Positions 16,711 through 25,916 of a stretch of 50,668 bases of DNA are shown piece by piece. The stretch is from Bacillus sp. FJAT-27245. GTDB lineage: Bacteria; Bacillota; Bacilli; Bacillales; Cytobacillaceae. The stretch is taken from positions 1,859,758-1,910,425 of the forward strand of contig NZ_LIGI01000001.1 in the NCBI RefSeq assembly GCF_001273955.1, given 5' to 3'. Under the pieces are notes generated by a model. The model searched no databases, was not told where the DNA came from, and worked only from the letters and a program-made list of their open reading frames with translations. The stretch's first letter is position 1, and each line of letters starts with the position of its first letter. Both the position numbers and the translations under genes were made by a program.

Positions 16711-18468
16711 TTGAAACAAAAGGTTCTTGAAAAAAAATCACACAGCAGGAAGCTAGCTGAACGGGCTGCGGTTGAACGATTGTTAAACGCTTATTTGAGA
16801 GAAAATCGTATCTTTGATCCGAGAATATCTAATGAACAATTTATGATTTCGCTAAAACATAGCGGAAAAAAGATTACCGGTTCGTTTAAATATTGGTCAC
16901 CAATTGGCCATCATACATTTGGAAAAGTATTCTGGGTATACGCAACCGAAGAATCCAGTTTTATAGAAATAACTGCACAAGAAGTAATTGATATCATAAT
17001 AGAAGAGATTTCACATTTTGAGAATGATCGACAGCTTAGGATGAAAAAAGTGGAGACGCTTCGAAGGCACATAGAAAACAGTATGGAAAAAACAGCGAAG
17101 TATCTCGAACATGCGATTACGAATGCTCAAGAGAAACGATTTGTCTATTTAAACTCTGAGCAATCCCTATTATTGGGACACCCGTTTCATCCGACACCTA
17201 AAAGTTCCGAAGGCTTTTCAGAAGATGATTTAGTGGAGTTTGGACCTGAGCTTGGTGCTTCGTTTCCTCTTTATTACTTTGCTGTTTCAAAAACATGCCT
17301 GCTTGAGGACGTGGTAATGGGGGAGACTCTTCATTTCGAAGATGCGCTTTCTAATCATGAACTGCTAGAAGTAAAGCAGAAATTAGGCGAACAATATAAC
17401 AAGTATAAGCTTCTTCCCCTACATCCATGGCAGGCACGTTATTTGTTAGGCTTTAGGGAGCTGCAGGCAGCCATTGCAAAAGGGGCGGTTGTAAACATTG
17501 GTAAGCTTGGTGCGCCTACATATCCGACTTCTTCAATAAGAACAGTATGGGATAAAACGCAAAATACATTTTATAAATTGCCGTTACATGTCAGAATTAC
17601 GAACTTTATTCGTACGAATTCTTCAGAACAGATAAAACGTACGATGGATGCTGGGAAAGTTATTGCACATATTCGTCAGAACTATGAAACGGATTCCTTT
17701 CAGATATTAATTGAACGTGGCTACCGTGCATTATCGATTCCAGAGAGTTCTGAAGAAGTAAATGAACGACTCATTCAAAATACTGCAGTCCTTTTTCGTG
17801 AAGGAATTGATGTACTCAAGAAGAAGGAAGATGAAGAACTTCATGTAACAGCCTCACTTCTGGAAGAGCTCTCGGGATGGAAAGAGAGCGAGCTAGCAAG
17901 ATTGTTAAAAATGCATCAGTACAATGAAGAAGATTGGCTGAAGCAGTATCTATCCATAACATTAACGCCGATGCTAAAGCTGTTTGCTGAAACAGGAGTA
18001 AGCCTGGAAGCACATGTTCAAAATTCGGTGATCCAATTTGTTAAAGGCTGGCCTAAAACATGCTATGTCCGCGACCTTGAAGGAGTCAGCATATCGCGTA
18101 ACAGGGCCGAAGCCTCCAGTTGGCTTCGCGGGCTATTGGCTGAAGATAGCCCTGTTTTATACAGTGAAGAAGAAGCATGGTTTCGATTTAACTATTATGT
18201 TGTTGTGAATCATCTCGGCCATCTTATCTCAAGCCTAGGGAAGGTCCATCATTATGATGAGCGCAAGCTATGGCGGGTGGTCCATTCCGTTTTACTGGAA
18301 ATAGAGGGAACGGCTACTTCACCTGCATTACGAACATACGCCCATAAGCTGCTGCAAAGTAAAACTCTGCCTGCAAAAGCAAATTTAATAAGCCGTTTTC
18401 AGGAATGTGGTGAAAGCCCATTATTTGTTGAAATACCAAACCCGATTTATGAATGTGAGGGAGCGTAA
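16711..18468 (+). CDS. sbnE: SbnE-like NIS siderophore synthetase
   Basis: The protein has 585 residues from TTG at 16711. SbnE is the first condensing enzyme: it joins citrate to L-2,3-diaminopropionate using ATP. The IucA/IucC domain shows G-H-P-F-H-P-T-P-K near residue 156, L-P-L-H-P-W-Q-A-R near 236 and the T-S-S-I-R-T motif near 273. An E-A-H-V-Q-N segment near residue 434 and R-D-L-E-G-V near 455 form the C-terminal active-site part. The length is normal for the family. It ends three bases before the sbnF start. Confidence 0.9.
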   Translation: MKQKVLEKKSHSRKLAERAAVERLLNAYLRENRIFDPRISNEQFMISLKHSGKKITGSFKYWSPIGHHTFGKVFWVYATEESSFIEITAQEVIDIIIEEISHFENDRQLRMKKVETLRRHIENSMEKTAKYLEHAITNAQEKRFVYLNSEQSLLLGHPFHPTPKSSEGFSEDDLVEFGPELGASFPLYYFAVSKTCLLEDVVMGETLHFEDALSNHELLEVKQKLGEQYNKYKLLPLHPWQARYLLGFRELQAAIAKGAVVNIGKLGAPTYPTSSIRTVWDKTQNTFYKLPLHVRITNFIRTNSSEQIKRTMDAGKVIAHIRQNYETDSFQILIERGYRALSIPESSEEVNERLIQNTAVLFREGIDVLKKKEDEELHVTASLLEELSGWKESELARLLKMHQYNEEDWLKQYLSITLTPMLKLFAETGVSLEAHVQNSVIQFVKGWPKTCYVRDLEGVSISRNRAEASSWLRGLLAEDSPVLYSEEEAWFRFNYYVVVNHLGHLISSLGKVHHYDERKLWRVVHSVLLEIEGTATSPALRTYAHKLLQSKTLPAKANLISRFQECGESPLFVEIPNPIYECEGA

Positions 18469-18471
18469 TTA

Positions 18472-20283
18472 ATGAAAGACTTAGAAAAAATTATTGAGTC
18501 AGCAGAATATCTCGATGTTATAAGACGGATTTTTCGTCAGTTAATAGAATCATTAATTTTTGAAAAAATTGTAACGCCAACGAGAACGACCTTACAAAAC
18601 GGAATGGAGAAGTTGACCATTCATGGTAAAGATAAATTTGGAGACTCTGTTACATATATATGTCATGGCAAACAAAAAGTAAGCTTTAATCGATTTAGGT
18701 TAACAAAGGATCCGATATTACGCCAAAAAAATAACGAAAAGATGGAAGCAGAATCATTTGCGCATTTTTTTGAAGAAATTGCACCACTAATTGATGCAGA
18801 TAGAAATCGACTCGCCATGTTTATAACAGAATTAAATGAGACACATATAAAGGATGCAGTTGCCCAGTATCTTTGGAAGCGATCTAATGATCTGAAGGCC
18901 GTAACCTATGACGAAGTAGAAAATGAGGCAATGGAAGGCCATCCTTATCATCCTTCTTATAAATCAAGAATTGGTTTTTCAATAGAAGATCATATGAACT
19001 TTGGACCGGATTTTAAGCCAAGCCTATCGTTGTTTTGGGTAGCCGTGCATAAAAACGAATCAGCCCTATCAATCTCGCAATCTATAAGCTATAAGGAGTT
19101 TATCCAGCAAGAGCTAGGCCTGCGTAACTTTGAACGGTTTGTAAAAAAAATAAATGAAAAAAACCGGCATGCATCGGACTTTATATTTATCCCTGTTCAT
19201 CCGTGGCAGTGGGAGAATGTCATCATTCCTCAGTTTTTCAGAGAAATGGAAAAAGTTTCTATCATTTTATTGGGGGAGGGATCTGACCAGTACGTTCCCC
19301 AACAGTCCATTCGCACCCTTTCTAATCAAACAAAGCGGACAAAATGTTATGTAAAGCTGCCATTGAGTATTACCAACACATCCACAAACCGTGTTTTAGC
19401 TCCACACACCGTCAGGAACGCTGCGAAAATATCAGATTGGCTCAATACGATTAAAGAAAGTGATCACTTTTTAAAAGAAGAGCTTAAGCTTGTTCTTTTA
19501 CGTGAGGTGATGGGAGTCGTCTACGATAAACCAAATCGCCCATCTTTTGAAAAGGAAGCTACATATGGAGTTTTAGGCAGTATTTGGCGTGAAAGCATTC
19601 ATTCGTATCTGAAGGAAGAGGAGGAGGCAATCCCGTTTAATGCGCTTTATCATTTCAAAAAAGATGGAACACCGCTTATCAATGAGTGGGTAAAGCGATA
19701 CGGAATAGAAAGATGGATAAAACAGCTTCTTCAAGTGTCCATTACACCGCTTATTCACCTTTTATATGCACATGGTGTCGCAATGGAATCCCACGCACAA
19801 AATATGGTGCTAATTCACGAGAATGGATGGCCGGTACGCCTTGCCTTAAAGGACTTCCATGATGGGATACGCTTTAAAAAAACCGCCCTTACCAATCCGT
19901 CATTGTGTCCTGATTTGATTCCGACGCCGAAAGTCCATAAAAAAGTTAACCGCAATTCATTCATTGAAACGGATGATATTCAGCTTGTTCGTGACTTTGT
20001 TCATGATGCATTCTTTTTCATTAATCTGTCGGAAATAGCTTTCTTTTTTGAAGATTACTATGGTGTACAGGAAACGGAGTTTTGGAAAAATGCGCGTGAT
20101 GTAATCGAATCTTATCAATCCCTTTTTCCGCATTTAAAAGAACGTTTTTCGATGTTTGATTTGTTTGCAGAAACCATTCAAGTGGAGCAACTTACAAAGC
20201 GAAGAATTTTTCCTGAAACTGAACTTAGAATCCAACATGCGAAAAACCCGCTTTATACAATTCGGGAGGTAACAACATGCTGA
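18472..20283 (+). CDS. sbnF: SbnF-like NIS siderophore synthetase
   Basis: The protein has 603 residues. SbnF couples the citryl-ethylenediamine intermediate to a second L-2,3-diaminopropionate. Motifs are G-H-P-Y-H-P-S-Y-K near residue 157, I-P-V-H-P-W-Q-W near 242, Q-Q-S-I-R-T near 280 and E-S-H-A-Q-N near 440, followed by L-K-D-F-H-D-G. The start is three bases after the sbnE stop and the end overlaps sbnG, which fits a tightly coupled operon. The conserved motifs of this copy are complete, unlike the SbnC copy. Confidence 0.9.
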   Translation: MKDLEKIIESAEYLDVIRRIFRQLIESLIFEKIVTPTRTTLQNGMEKLTIHGKDKFGDSVTYICHGKQKVSFNRFRLTKDPILRQKNNEKMEAESFAHFFEEIAPLIDADRNRLAMFITELNETHIKDAVAQYLWKRSNDLKAVTYDEVENEAMEGHPYHPSYKSRIGFSIEDHMNFGPDFKPSLSLFWVAVHKNESALSISQSISYKEFIQQELGLRNFERFVKKINEKNRHASDFIFIPVHPWQWENVIIPQFFREMEKVSIILLGEGSDQYVPQQSIRTLSNQTKRTKCYVKLPLSITNTSTNRVLAPHTVRNAAKISDWLNTIKESDHFLKEELKLVLLREVMGVVYDKPNRPSFEKEATYGVLGSIWRESIHSYLKEEEEAIPFNALYHFKKDGTPLINEWVKRYGIERWIKQLLQVSITPLIHLLYAHGVAMESHAQNMVLIHENGWPVRLALKDFHDGIRFKKTALTNPSLCPDLIPTPKVHKKVNRNSFIETDDIQLVRDFVHDAFFFINLSEIAFFFEDYYGVQETEFWKNARDVIESYQSLFPHLKERFSMFDLFAETIQVEQLTKRRIFPETELRIQHAKNPLYTIREVTTC

Positions 20284-21056
20284 AGAATAAAGTCAAAGCC
20301 ATGATTCAAAGCGATGAGAGGGTGTTTGGGATCTTTTGTTCAATTCCAAACCCGCTCATTGTTGAAATGATCGGCCATGCAGGGTTTAACTTTGTCATTA
20401 TTGATACCGAGCATGCAGCCATTAACCCGGAAACTGTTGAAAACATGATACGGGCAGCTGAAGTTGTTGGGTTAACGCCGTTTGTCCGTGTAAGTGAAAA
20501 TAGTGAAGGGGCGATCTTACGGGCGCTTGATGCAGGAGCAAAAGGGGTCGTTGTTCCTCATATTCGTACAAAGAAAGATGCTGAAAAGGCTGTCCGCGCA
20601 AGCCGGTATTATCCACTTGGAATGCGGAGTTTAAACGGCGGAAGACCGGCAGCATTCGGTAAAGATAACTTAACAAACTATATCGGGCAGGCAAATCAAG
20701 AAATTATGGTAATCCTTATGATTGAAGATTACGAGGGAATTGAAAATCTGGATGATATTTTGTCTGTAACAGGTATTGACATGGTGCTTGAAGGCGCAGC
20801 TGATTTATCACAATCCTATGGAATGCCTTGGCAAACAAGCTCTGAATTAGTAAAAGCCGGGATTGAAACAATCTATCAAAAAACAATGCACCATTCTATA
20901 CCCTTTTGTGCAATTCCAAGAAGTTCCCAGGATGTACAAGCATGGTTCGAGAAACGTGCAGCAGCTCTTATTATGGGTGACGATCGTGGTGTTTTCTTCC
21001 GATCCGTAAGGAGTTTACTTGTCCCGAAAACTGAAAATGAGGAGAGCCGTATATGA
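20277..21056 (+). CDS. sbnG: SbnG-like citrate synthase (HpcH/HpaI aldolase family)
   Basis: The protein has 259 residues, the same length as staphylococcal SbnG. It condenses oxaloacetate with acetyl-CoA to citrate, giving the siderophore pathway its own citrate supply when the TCA cycle is low. The aldolase-like metal site appears in I-D-T-E-H-A near residue 42 and in the E-G-A-A-D-L-S segment near 172. The G-A-K-G-V-V-V-P-H-I strand near 88 and the arginine in R-Y-Y-P-L-G near 109 are family hallmarks. It overlaps sbnF at its start and sbnH at its end. Confidence 0.88.
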   Translation: MLKNKVKAMIQSDERVFGIFCSIPNPLIVEMIGHAGFNFVIIDTEHAAINPETVENMIRAAEVVGLTPFVRVSENSEGAILRALDAGAKGVVVPHIRTKKDAEKAVRASRYYPLGMRSLNGGRPAAFGKDNLTNYIGQANQEIMVILMIEDYEGIENLDDILSVTGIDMVLEGAADLSQSYGMPWQTSSELVKAGIETIYQKTMHHSIPFCAIPRSSQDVQAWFEKRAAALIMGDDRGVFFRSVRSLLVPKTENEESRI

Positions 21057-22261
21057 AAAAGGTAATTGAAGCGATTCAGCTCTTAAAAGAAGAAATGGAT
21101 GAGCCGGTATGCAGTTATATTTATGATCTTGATCATCTAAAGGAACATGTTGAATCTGTCACTCGTACTCTTCCGGAAAACTGCCATATGTATTATGCGA
21201 TGAAAGCTAATTCAGAAGAACGAATTTTAAGAACAATTTATCCTTTTGTGAAAGGATTTGAAGTCGCTTCAATCGGTGAAGTGAAAAAAGCGCGTGCAAT
21301 AAACTCGAATGTACCTGTTATTTTTGGTGGACCCGGAAAAACGGATAATGAATTAAAAAGTGCGATTTTGGAAAATGTTCAGCTTTTTCACGTTGAAAGT
21401 ATCAATGAATTAAAGCGTCTAACAATGATTGCTGAACAACATAATAAGAAAGTATCCATTTTACTTCGCGTTAACTTACGCGGACCATTTCCTTCAGCAA
21501 CGCTTCACATGGCAGGCAGACCTACACAATTTGGAATTGATGAAGCACAAATAGAGGAAGCAATTCAGTTAGCTTTGTCATACGAATCAATTCAGCTTGA
21601 AGGCTTTCATTTCCACTCAATTTCAAACAACTTAGACAATAAGCGGCATATTGAGCTTATAAGAATCTATTTTCAAAAAGCAAGACACTGGTCAGAAAAA
21701 TATGAGTTTACCCTTGTATACATTAATGTTGGTGGGGGGATTGGGGTGAACTTTTCCGATCTTGACCAGCAATTCAATTGGGAACACTTTACAGGTGAAC
21801 TAAAGCAATTAATAGATCAGGAAAACATGTCGAATGTTGCCCTTATTTTTGAATGTGGCCGTTTTTTAACATCATCCTGCGGTTATTATGCTGTTGAAGT
21901 CATTGACATAAAAGAAAACCATGGTAAAACATTTGTTGTTGTTTGCGGTGGCACCCAGCATTTTCGCCTTCCAGTATCATGGCAGCACAATCATCCATTT
22001 GGATTGATTCCTTTTGAAAAGTGGCATTATCCGTTTGAACTAACAGCAGTTGTTAATCAGGAAGTTACTATCGTTGGCCAGCTCTGTACGCCAAAAGATG
22101 TTTTTGCAAAAGATGTATCAATCGATCAACTCCGAATTGGAGATGTAATTGTATTTCTCTATGCAGGTGCATATGGCTGGTCCATCTCACATCATGACTT
22201 CTTAAGCCATCCTCATCCACAGCATACGTTTTTAGAGACAGAAAGTATACTCAACGCTTAG
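21053..22261 (+). CDS. sbnH: SbnH-like PLP-dependent decarboxylase
   Basis: The protein has 402 residues of the fold III amino acid decarboxylase family (alanine-racemase-like barrel plus beta domain). SbnH decarboxylates citryl-diaminopropionate to citryl-ethylenediamine between the SbnE and SbnF steps. The PLP lysine is K51 in Y-Y-A-M-K-A-N. A glycine-rich phosphate loop (G-G-G-I-G near 227) and E-C-G-R near 264 are also present. The stop is followed by an AGAAGGGGG site for the last gene. ATGA overlap with sbnG indicates coupling. Confidence 0.9.
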   Translation: MKKVIEAIQLLKEEMDEPVCSYIYDLDHLKEHVESVTRTLPENCHMYYAMKANSEERILRTIYPFVKGFEVASIGEVKKARAINSNVPVIFGGPGKTDNELKSAILENVQLFHVESINELKRLTMIAEQHNKKVSILLRVNLRGPFPSATLHMAGRPTQFGIDEAQIEEAIQLALSYESIQLEGFHFHSISNNLDNKRHIELIRIYFQKARHWSEKYEFTLVYINVGGGIGVNFSDLDQQFNWEHFTGELKQLIDQENMSNVALIFECGRFLTSSCGYYAVEVIDIKENHGKTFVVVCGGTQHFRLPVSWQHNHPFGLIPFEKWHYPFELTAVVNQEVTIVGQLCTPKDVFAKDVSIDQLRIGDVIVFLYAGAYGWSISHHDFLSHPHPQHTFLETESILNA

Positions 22262-22275
22262 AAGGGGGATTTCTA

Positions 22276-23037
22276 ATGGATACCATTGTTTCTTCACTGA
22301 AACTATTACCTATAGATTTAGTCGATCTTCATGAAGATTATGAACCATCACGGCTTGGAAAAATAATTTCGAGTATTGAAAATGATCAATTTTTACGGCA
22401 TCCGATCATTGTAACGCGGCTATCAAATAACCGCTATTTGGTACTTGACGGTGTTCACCGTTTCACTAGTTTAAAAAAACTTGGATGCACAAATGTTCCT
22501 GTTCAGGAAGTAGGGAAAGATGAGTTTACCTTTACAGCATGGAATCATCTTGTCAAAAGAGGAAACTGGTATAAAGAATTGCTTCAAAACCCAAAGCTCC
22601 CTTGGGTAAAAGAGAGAAAAGAAGGAAGTATCTTTGTAGAAATGGTAACAAACAATGGTGAACGACATTATTTATATCAAAATGATATCGCATCTCACTT
22701 TTTAGAATGCTGGCACACTATCGTATCAAGCTATACAAAACAGCATAGGGTTATCAGGGTTTCGCAAGAATCAGAATTCATGCCACAAAATGAAGATGTG
22801 CTCATTACATATGGAAAATTAGATTATGATTCAATCGCACAATATGTGGTTAATGGGGAGAAACTGCCCGCGGGGGTAACGAGATTTCTGGTGAGTGGCC
22901 GGCTTTTAAACTTAAAGGTGCCGCTTGCATTGTTAAAAAAATGCAACCGATTTGAAGAAGAGTGGGATGAACTGCTTTTTAGATCTGCACAGTCGTTAAG
23001 ATGTTATGCAGAAAAAGTGTATTTATGTGAGATGTAA
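22276..23037 (+). CDS. sbnI: SbnI-like ParB/Srx-fold serine kinase and regulator
   Basis: The protein has 253 residues, close to staphylococcal SbnI. The N-terminal third is ParB/sulfiredoxin-like, with H-P-I-I-V-T-R near residue 37 and the D-G-V-H-R-F nucleotide-binding turn near 59. In Staphylococcus aureus SbnI phosphorylates free L-serine to O-phosphoserine for SbnA and also acts as a heme-sensitive activator of the operon. The second role is known only there and is inferred here. It is the last gene of the operon, 14 bases after sbnH and followed by a terminator. Confidence 0.88.
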   Translation: MDTIVSSLKLLPIDLVDLHEDYEPSRLGKIISSIENDQFLRHPIIVTRLSNNRYLVLDGVHRFTSLKKLGCTNVPVQEVGKDEFTFTAWNHLVKRGNWYKELLQNPKLPWVKERKEGSIFVEMVTNNGERHYLYQNDIASHFLECWHTIVSSYTKQHRVIRVSQESEFMPQNEDVLITYGKLDYDSIAQYVVNGEKLPAGVTRFLVSGRLLNLKVPLALLKKCNRFEEEWDELLFRSAQSLRCYAEKVYLCEM

Positions 23038-23102
23038 GAATCGTAAACGAAAAGAGAATCATTGTTACACGATTTTTCAATTAAAGGGCGGGATTCCGCC
23101 TC

Positions 23103-23132
23103 TCCGGCCCTTTTTAAGAGGGCCGGATTTGA
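23103..23132 (+). terminator. rho-independent terminator of the sbn operon
   Basis: A perfect 9-bp stem TCCGGCCCT / AGGGCCGGA followed by TTTGATTTTT. It ends the + strand operon about 65 bases after the sbnI stop. Confidence 0.85.
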
Positions 23133-23147
23133 TTTTTCAGTAAAAGA

Positions 23148-23169
23148 GTACCCCTTATCAGAAGGGTAC
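23148..23169 (-). terminator. rho-independent terminator of the alcohol dehydrogenase gene
   Basis: GTACCCTT pairs with AAGGGGTAC (one bulge) on the minus strand, followed by TCTTTT. It lies just past the stop at 23177. Confidence 0.65.
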
Positions 23170-23176
23170 CCGACGT

Positions 23177-24250
23177 CTATTCTCCTACCATCATCTCAAG
23201 CTCCAGTATTGATTCCACCACGATGTCTGATGACAATGGAATGTCCAAGAAATGAATCGATTCGTTTGGGGCAAGGGCATTGGCCGCAATGACTTTGGCG
23301 GCGCTTTCGGTGGAAAGGATGCCAAGGCTCCTAAGGCTGAATGGCAGTCCGGTTTTTTTATAAAAGGGAAGTAAGTCCAGAACTTCTTCTTTCCGGCACT
23401 CGAGCATTAGCTGGACGAGGATGCCGTAAGCGACTTTATCCCCATGAAGGTGCTGATGGGTTTCGGGTAAATGGGTGAGGGCGTTATGAATTGAATGGGC
23501 TCCGGCAATCCTCCCGAACCGATCGCCGTATCCTCCAACCATTCCGCCTGCCATTATAACCGTTTCACAGACCTTTATTAGTTCCGGGGTAATGGTTGCT
23601 GTTGCCGCGGCTTCAAGTGCCTGCTGACCGAAGGCAAGTAAATTCGTTTTGCATAAGAGGGCTGATTCTCTCGAAATTTGCATAGGTACGGTCCAATTTT
23701 CAACTTGCCTGAGTAATGCATCGGCTTCATACCATTTTGCGAGCGTATCCCCGATTCCGGCACGAAGATAAGCGTGAGGGGAGGCTGCCAGGATAGCCGG
23801 CTCGACAAGTACGGCCAGGGCGCTTCCTTTAAAAATCGAATAGTATAGGAATCGGCCGTCATTGTCATAAATCACGCTGAGCGGTGTCCAGGCTGCACAC
23901 GTTGCCGCGAGAGTTGGAACCAAAATAAATGGAACCGAAACAAGGTCTCCGGCGGCTTTTGCCAGGTCAAGTACTTTCCCGCCGCCAATTGCGATGATTG
24001 CGTCATGGCCATCATTCTTTATAAGCGTGCCAATCCGTTCTATTTCTTCATTTGAACATTCGCCGGAATAGGTTTCATGCCGCGTAACGATTCCTTTTGG
24101 GAAAAAAGCTTTTGACGCGTTCCATGAGTTTTTTCCTGTCAGCAAAAGGGGCTTTCGTAATCCATGGTTGGCAAGAATATTTGGGAGGGTTTCGAGAATC
24201 CCGGACTTACACGCATAATAATTTGGCGCTCCGCGAACTTCAAGCTTCAT
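23177..24250 (-). CDS. iron-containing alcohol dehydrogenase (glycerol dehydrogenase-like)
   Basis: The protein has 357 residues from the ATG at 24250, nine bases behind AAGGAG; an ATG at 24259 touches the Shine-Dalgarno. It is an NAD(P)-linked oxidoreductase of the GldA / hydroxycarboxylate dehydrogenase family. The nucleotide motif is G-G-G-K-V-L-D near residue 90. Metal ligands are expected at D in G-I-G-D-T near 168, the first histidine in A-G-A-H-S-I-H near 245 and H in H-L-H-G-D near 262. It lies downstream of the S-box controlled metNPQ genes, in the same direction, with only a hairpin between, so read-through is possible. The substrate is unknown. An HcxA-like role on 2-keto or 2-hydroxy acids, for example from methionine, is a guess. 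Confidence 0.8.
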   Translation of the reverse strand: MKLEVRGAPNYYACKSGILETLPNILANHGLRKPLLLTGKNSWNASKAFFPKGIVTRHETYSGECSNEEIERIGTLIKNDGHDAIIAIGGGKVLDLAKAAGDLVSVPFILVPTLAATCAAWTPLSVIYDNDGRFLYYSIFKGSALAVLVEPAILAASPHAYLRAGIGDTLAKWYEADALLRQVENWTVPMQISRESALLCKTNLLAFGQQALEAAATATITPELIKVCETVIMAGGMVGGYGDRFGRIAGAHSIHNALTHLPETHQHLHGDKVAYGILVQLMLECRKEEVLDLLPFYKKTGLPFSLRSLGILSTESAAKVIAANALAPNESIHFLDIPLSSDIVVESILELEMMVGE

Positions 24251-24271
24251 CCTGATCATCTCCTTATAAAT

Positions 24272-24300
24272 GAAGCCAGCCCGTTAACGGTGCTGGCTTC
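24272..24300 (-). terminator. hairpin between metQ and the dehydrogenase gene
   Basis: A perfect 9-bp stem GAAGCCAGC / GCTGGCTTC. On the minus strand the T-tail is poor (ATTTATAAGG), so it may only partly terminate metQ transcripts and let some continue into the dehydrogenase gene. Confidence 0.6.
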
Positions 24301-24344
24301 TTGTTATTTTAAAAATGATTATTGTAAAACTTCCCACTAGTTTC

Positions 24345-25184
24345 TTAGCGGTTTTTCATCCATTCTGGCTTGCCGAAACCTTGGAAGTCGCTGTCGATGG
24401 TCTTTTCGAATTCTTCTGACTCAACCGCAGCCTGAAGGTCTTTTGCCAGTTGGGAATCAAGGTCCTTCTTATTGACGACAACGCGGTTGCGGTAGTCATC
24501 CGGCATATTCTCCAGCTGAAGCGCGTCGAGCAGGTTCATTTTTGCGGCAAGTGCGAAGTTGCCTGGCACAAGGGCAAGGTCTACGCTTTCAACAGAGCGT
24601 GGAAGCTGAGCTGCCTCGATTGGAGTAAACTTAAGCTTCTTTGGGTTATCCTTTACATCCTTTTCAGACGCTTTCAGCGGATCAATGGAAGAGTCAATTG
24701 TGATCAGATTGGCATCTTCAAGGACTCCGAGTGCGCGTGCAAGGTTTGTCGGGTCGTTTGGCAGGGAAACCGTGCTGCCGTCCGCGACTTCATCAACTGA
24801 TTTAAATTTAGTAGAGAAAATCCCCATTGGAGCGGTCGGGACGATGACAAGTTCAGAAAGGTCCAGATTGTTTTGCTTCGCGAAGTTTTCCATGTAAATT
24901 TTGTGCTGGAACAGGTTAGCGTCGATATCCCCATTGCCAAGGGCAAGGTTTGGCTGGACGTAGTCGCTGAATTCAACCACTTCAACTTTGTAGCCATTCT
25001 TCTCAAGGACAGGCTTGATCGCTTTTGTCACCATATCGCTGTAAGGGCCAGCGGTGGCGCCGATTTTAATGTCTTTCTTTTCCGCTTTTTCGTCGCCTTT
25101 GGAGGAAGATTGGTCAGAACTGCCACAAGCAGCCAGGACACCGAGGCTTAAAACTAGAATAAGAGCAAGCAAAACTTTTTTCAT
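24345..25184 (-). CDS. metQ: methionine ABC transporter substrate-binding lipoprotein MetQ
   Basis: The protein has 279 residues. It has a type II signal peptide with lipobox L-A-A-C (cysteine at 20), then a serine-rich linker and the NLPA lipoprotein domain: I-G-A-T-A-G-P near residue 42, V-V-E-F-S-D-Y near 74, a G-D-I-D-A-N-L-F-Q-H motif near 89-98 and P-N-D-P-T-N near 147. MetQ binds D- or L-methionine outside the membrane and passes it to MetNP. It is the third gene of the operon under the S-box. Confidence 0.93.
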   Translation of the reverse strand: MKKVLLALILVLSLGVLAACGSSDQSSSKGDEKAEKKDIKIGATAGPYSDMVTKAIKPVLEKNGYKVEVVEFSDYVQPNLALGNGDIDANLFQHKIYMENFAKQNNLDLSELVIVPTAPMGIFSTKFKSVDEVADGSTVSLPNDPTNLARALGVLEDANLITIDSSIDPLKASEKDVKDNPKKLKFTPIEAAQLPRSVESVDLALVPGNFALAAKMNLLDALQLENMPDDYRNRVVVNKKDLDSQLAKDLQAAVESEEFEKTIDSDFQGFGKPEWMKNR

Positions 25185-25247
25185 TTCTCATTTCTCCTTT
25201 GATGTTTTTATGTATTTTGAAAAGCGGTGTGCTTTTGCAAAAGCGGG

Positions 25248-25916
25248 TTAACGCTTGTCGACTTTCCGGCTGATTGCGTCGCCGGATAGCTGGATAATTT
25301 GGACTAGGCAAATGAGGACTACGACCGTCACAAGCATGACGGTGTTGTCGTAGCGGTAATAGCCAAAGCGGATGGCAAGGTCCCCGATACCGCCGCCGCC
25401 GACAATTCCGGCCATTGCCGAAAAGCCGATCAATGAAATGGTTGTAAGTGTGACCCCCTGAATAATCCCGGGGCGAGCCTCTGGCAGGAGGACATCCTTG
25501 ATAATCATCCACGGAGTCGCGCCAACCGCAACAGCAGCCTCGATAATTCCCTTATCAATTTCCCTGAGGGAGGTTTCTACCAATCTCGCAAAAAACGGAA
25601 TGGCAGCAACCGAAAGGGAGACACTGGCGGCGATCGGGCCAATGGTCGTGCCGGTAATCAATTTTGTCAGCGGCAAAAGGCCGACTAGCAAAATGATGAA
25701 CGGAATGGAGCGGACCATATTGACCAGAAAGCCAAGAATCGATTTCACGGGCCTGTTTTCAAGAAATAATCCTCTGTCCGAAACAAACAGCAGTACACCA
25801 AGTGGCAGGCCTGCGACAAGGGCCACGCCAAGTGAGATGAGGACCATTTGGATTGTCTGGAAAAATGCCTTATTCAAATCAGGGAGCATTAGTTGGATTG
25901 TCTCAAGCATGTACAA
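25248..25916 (-). CDS. metP: methionine ABC transporter permease MetP (MetI)
   Basis: The protein has 222 residues with five to six membrane helices. It is the integral membrane channel of the methionine importer. The EAA loop that contacts the ATPase is visible as E-A-A-V-A-V-G-A-T-P near residue 126-135. The start overlaps the end of metN. The length is typical. Confidence 0.93.
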   Translation of the reverse strand: MYMLETIQLMLPDLNKAFFQTIQMVLISLGVALVAGLPLGVLLFVSDRGLFLENRPVKSILGFLVNMVRSIPFIILLVGLLPLTKLITGTTIGPIAASVSLSVAAIPFFARLVETSLREIDKGIIEAAVAVGATPWMIIKDVLLPEARPGIIQGVTLTTISLIGFSAMAGIVGGGGIGDLAIRFGYYRYDNTVMLVTVVVLICLVQIIQLSGDAISRKVDKR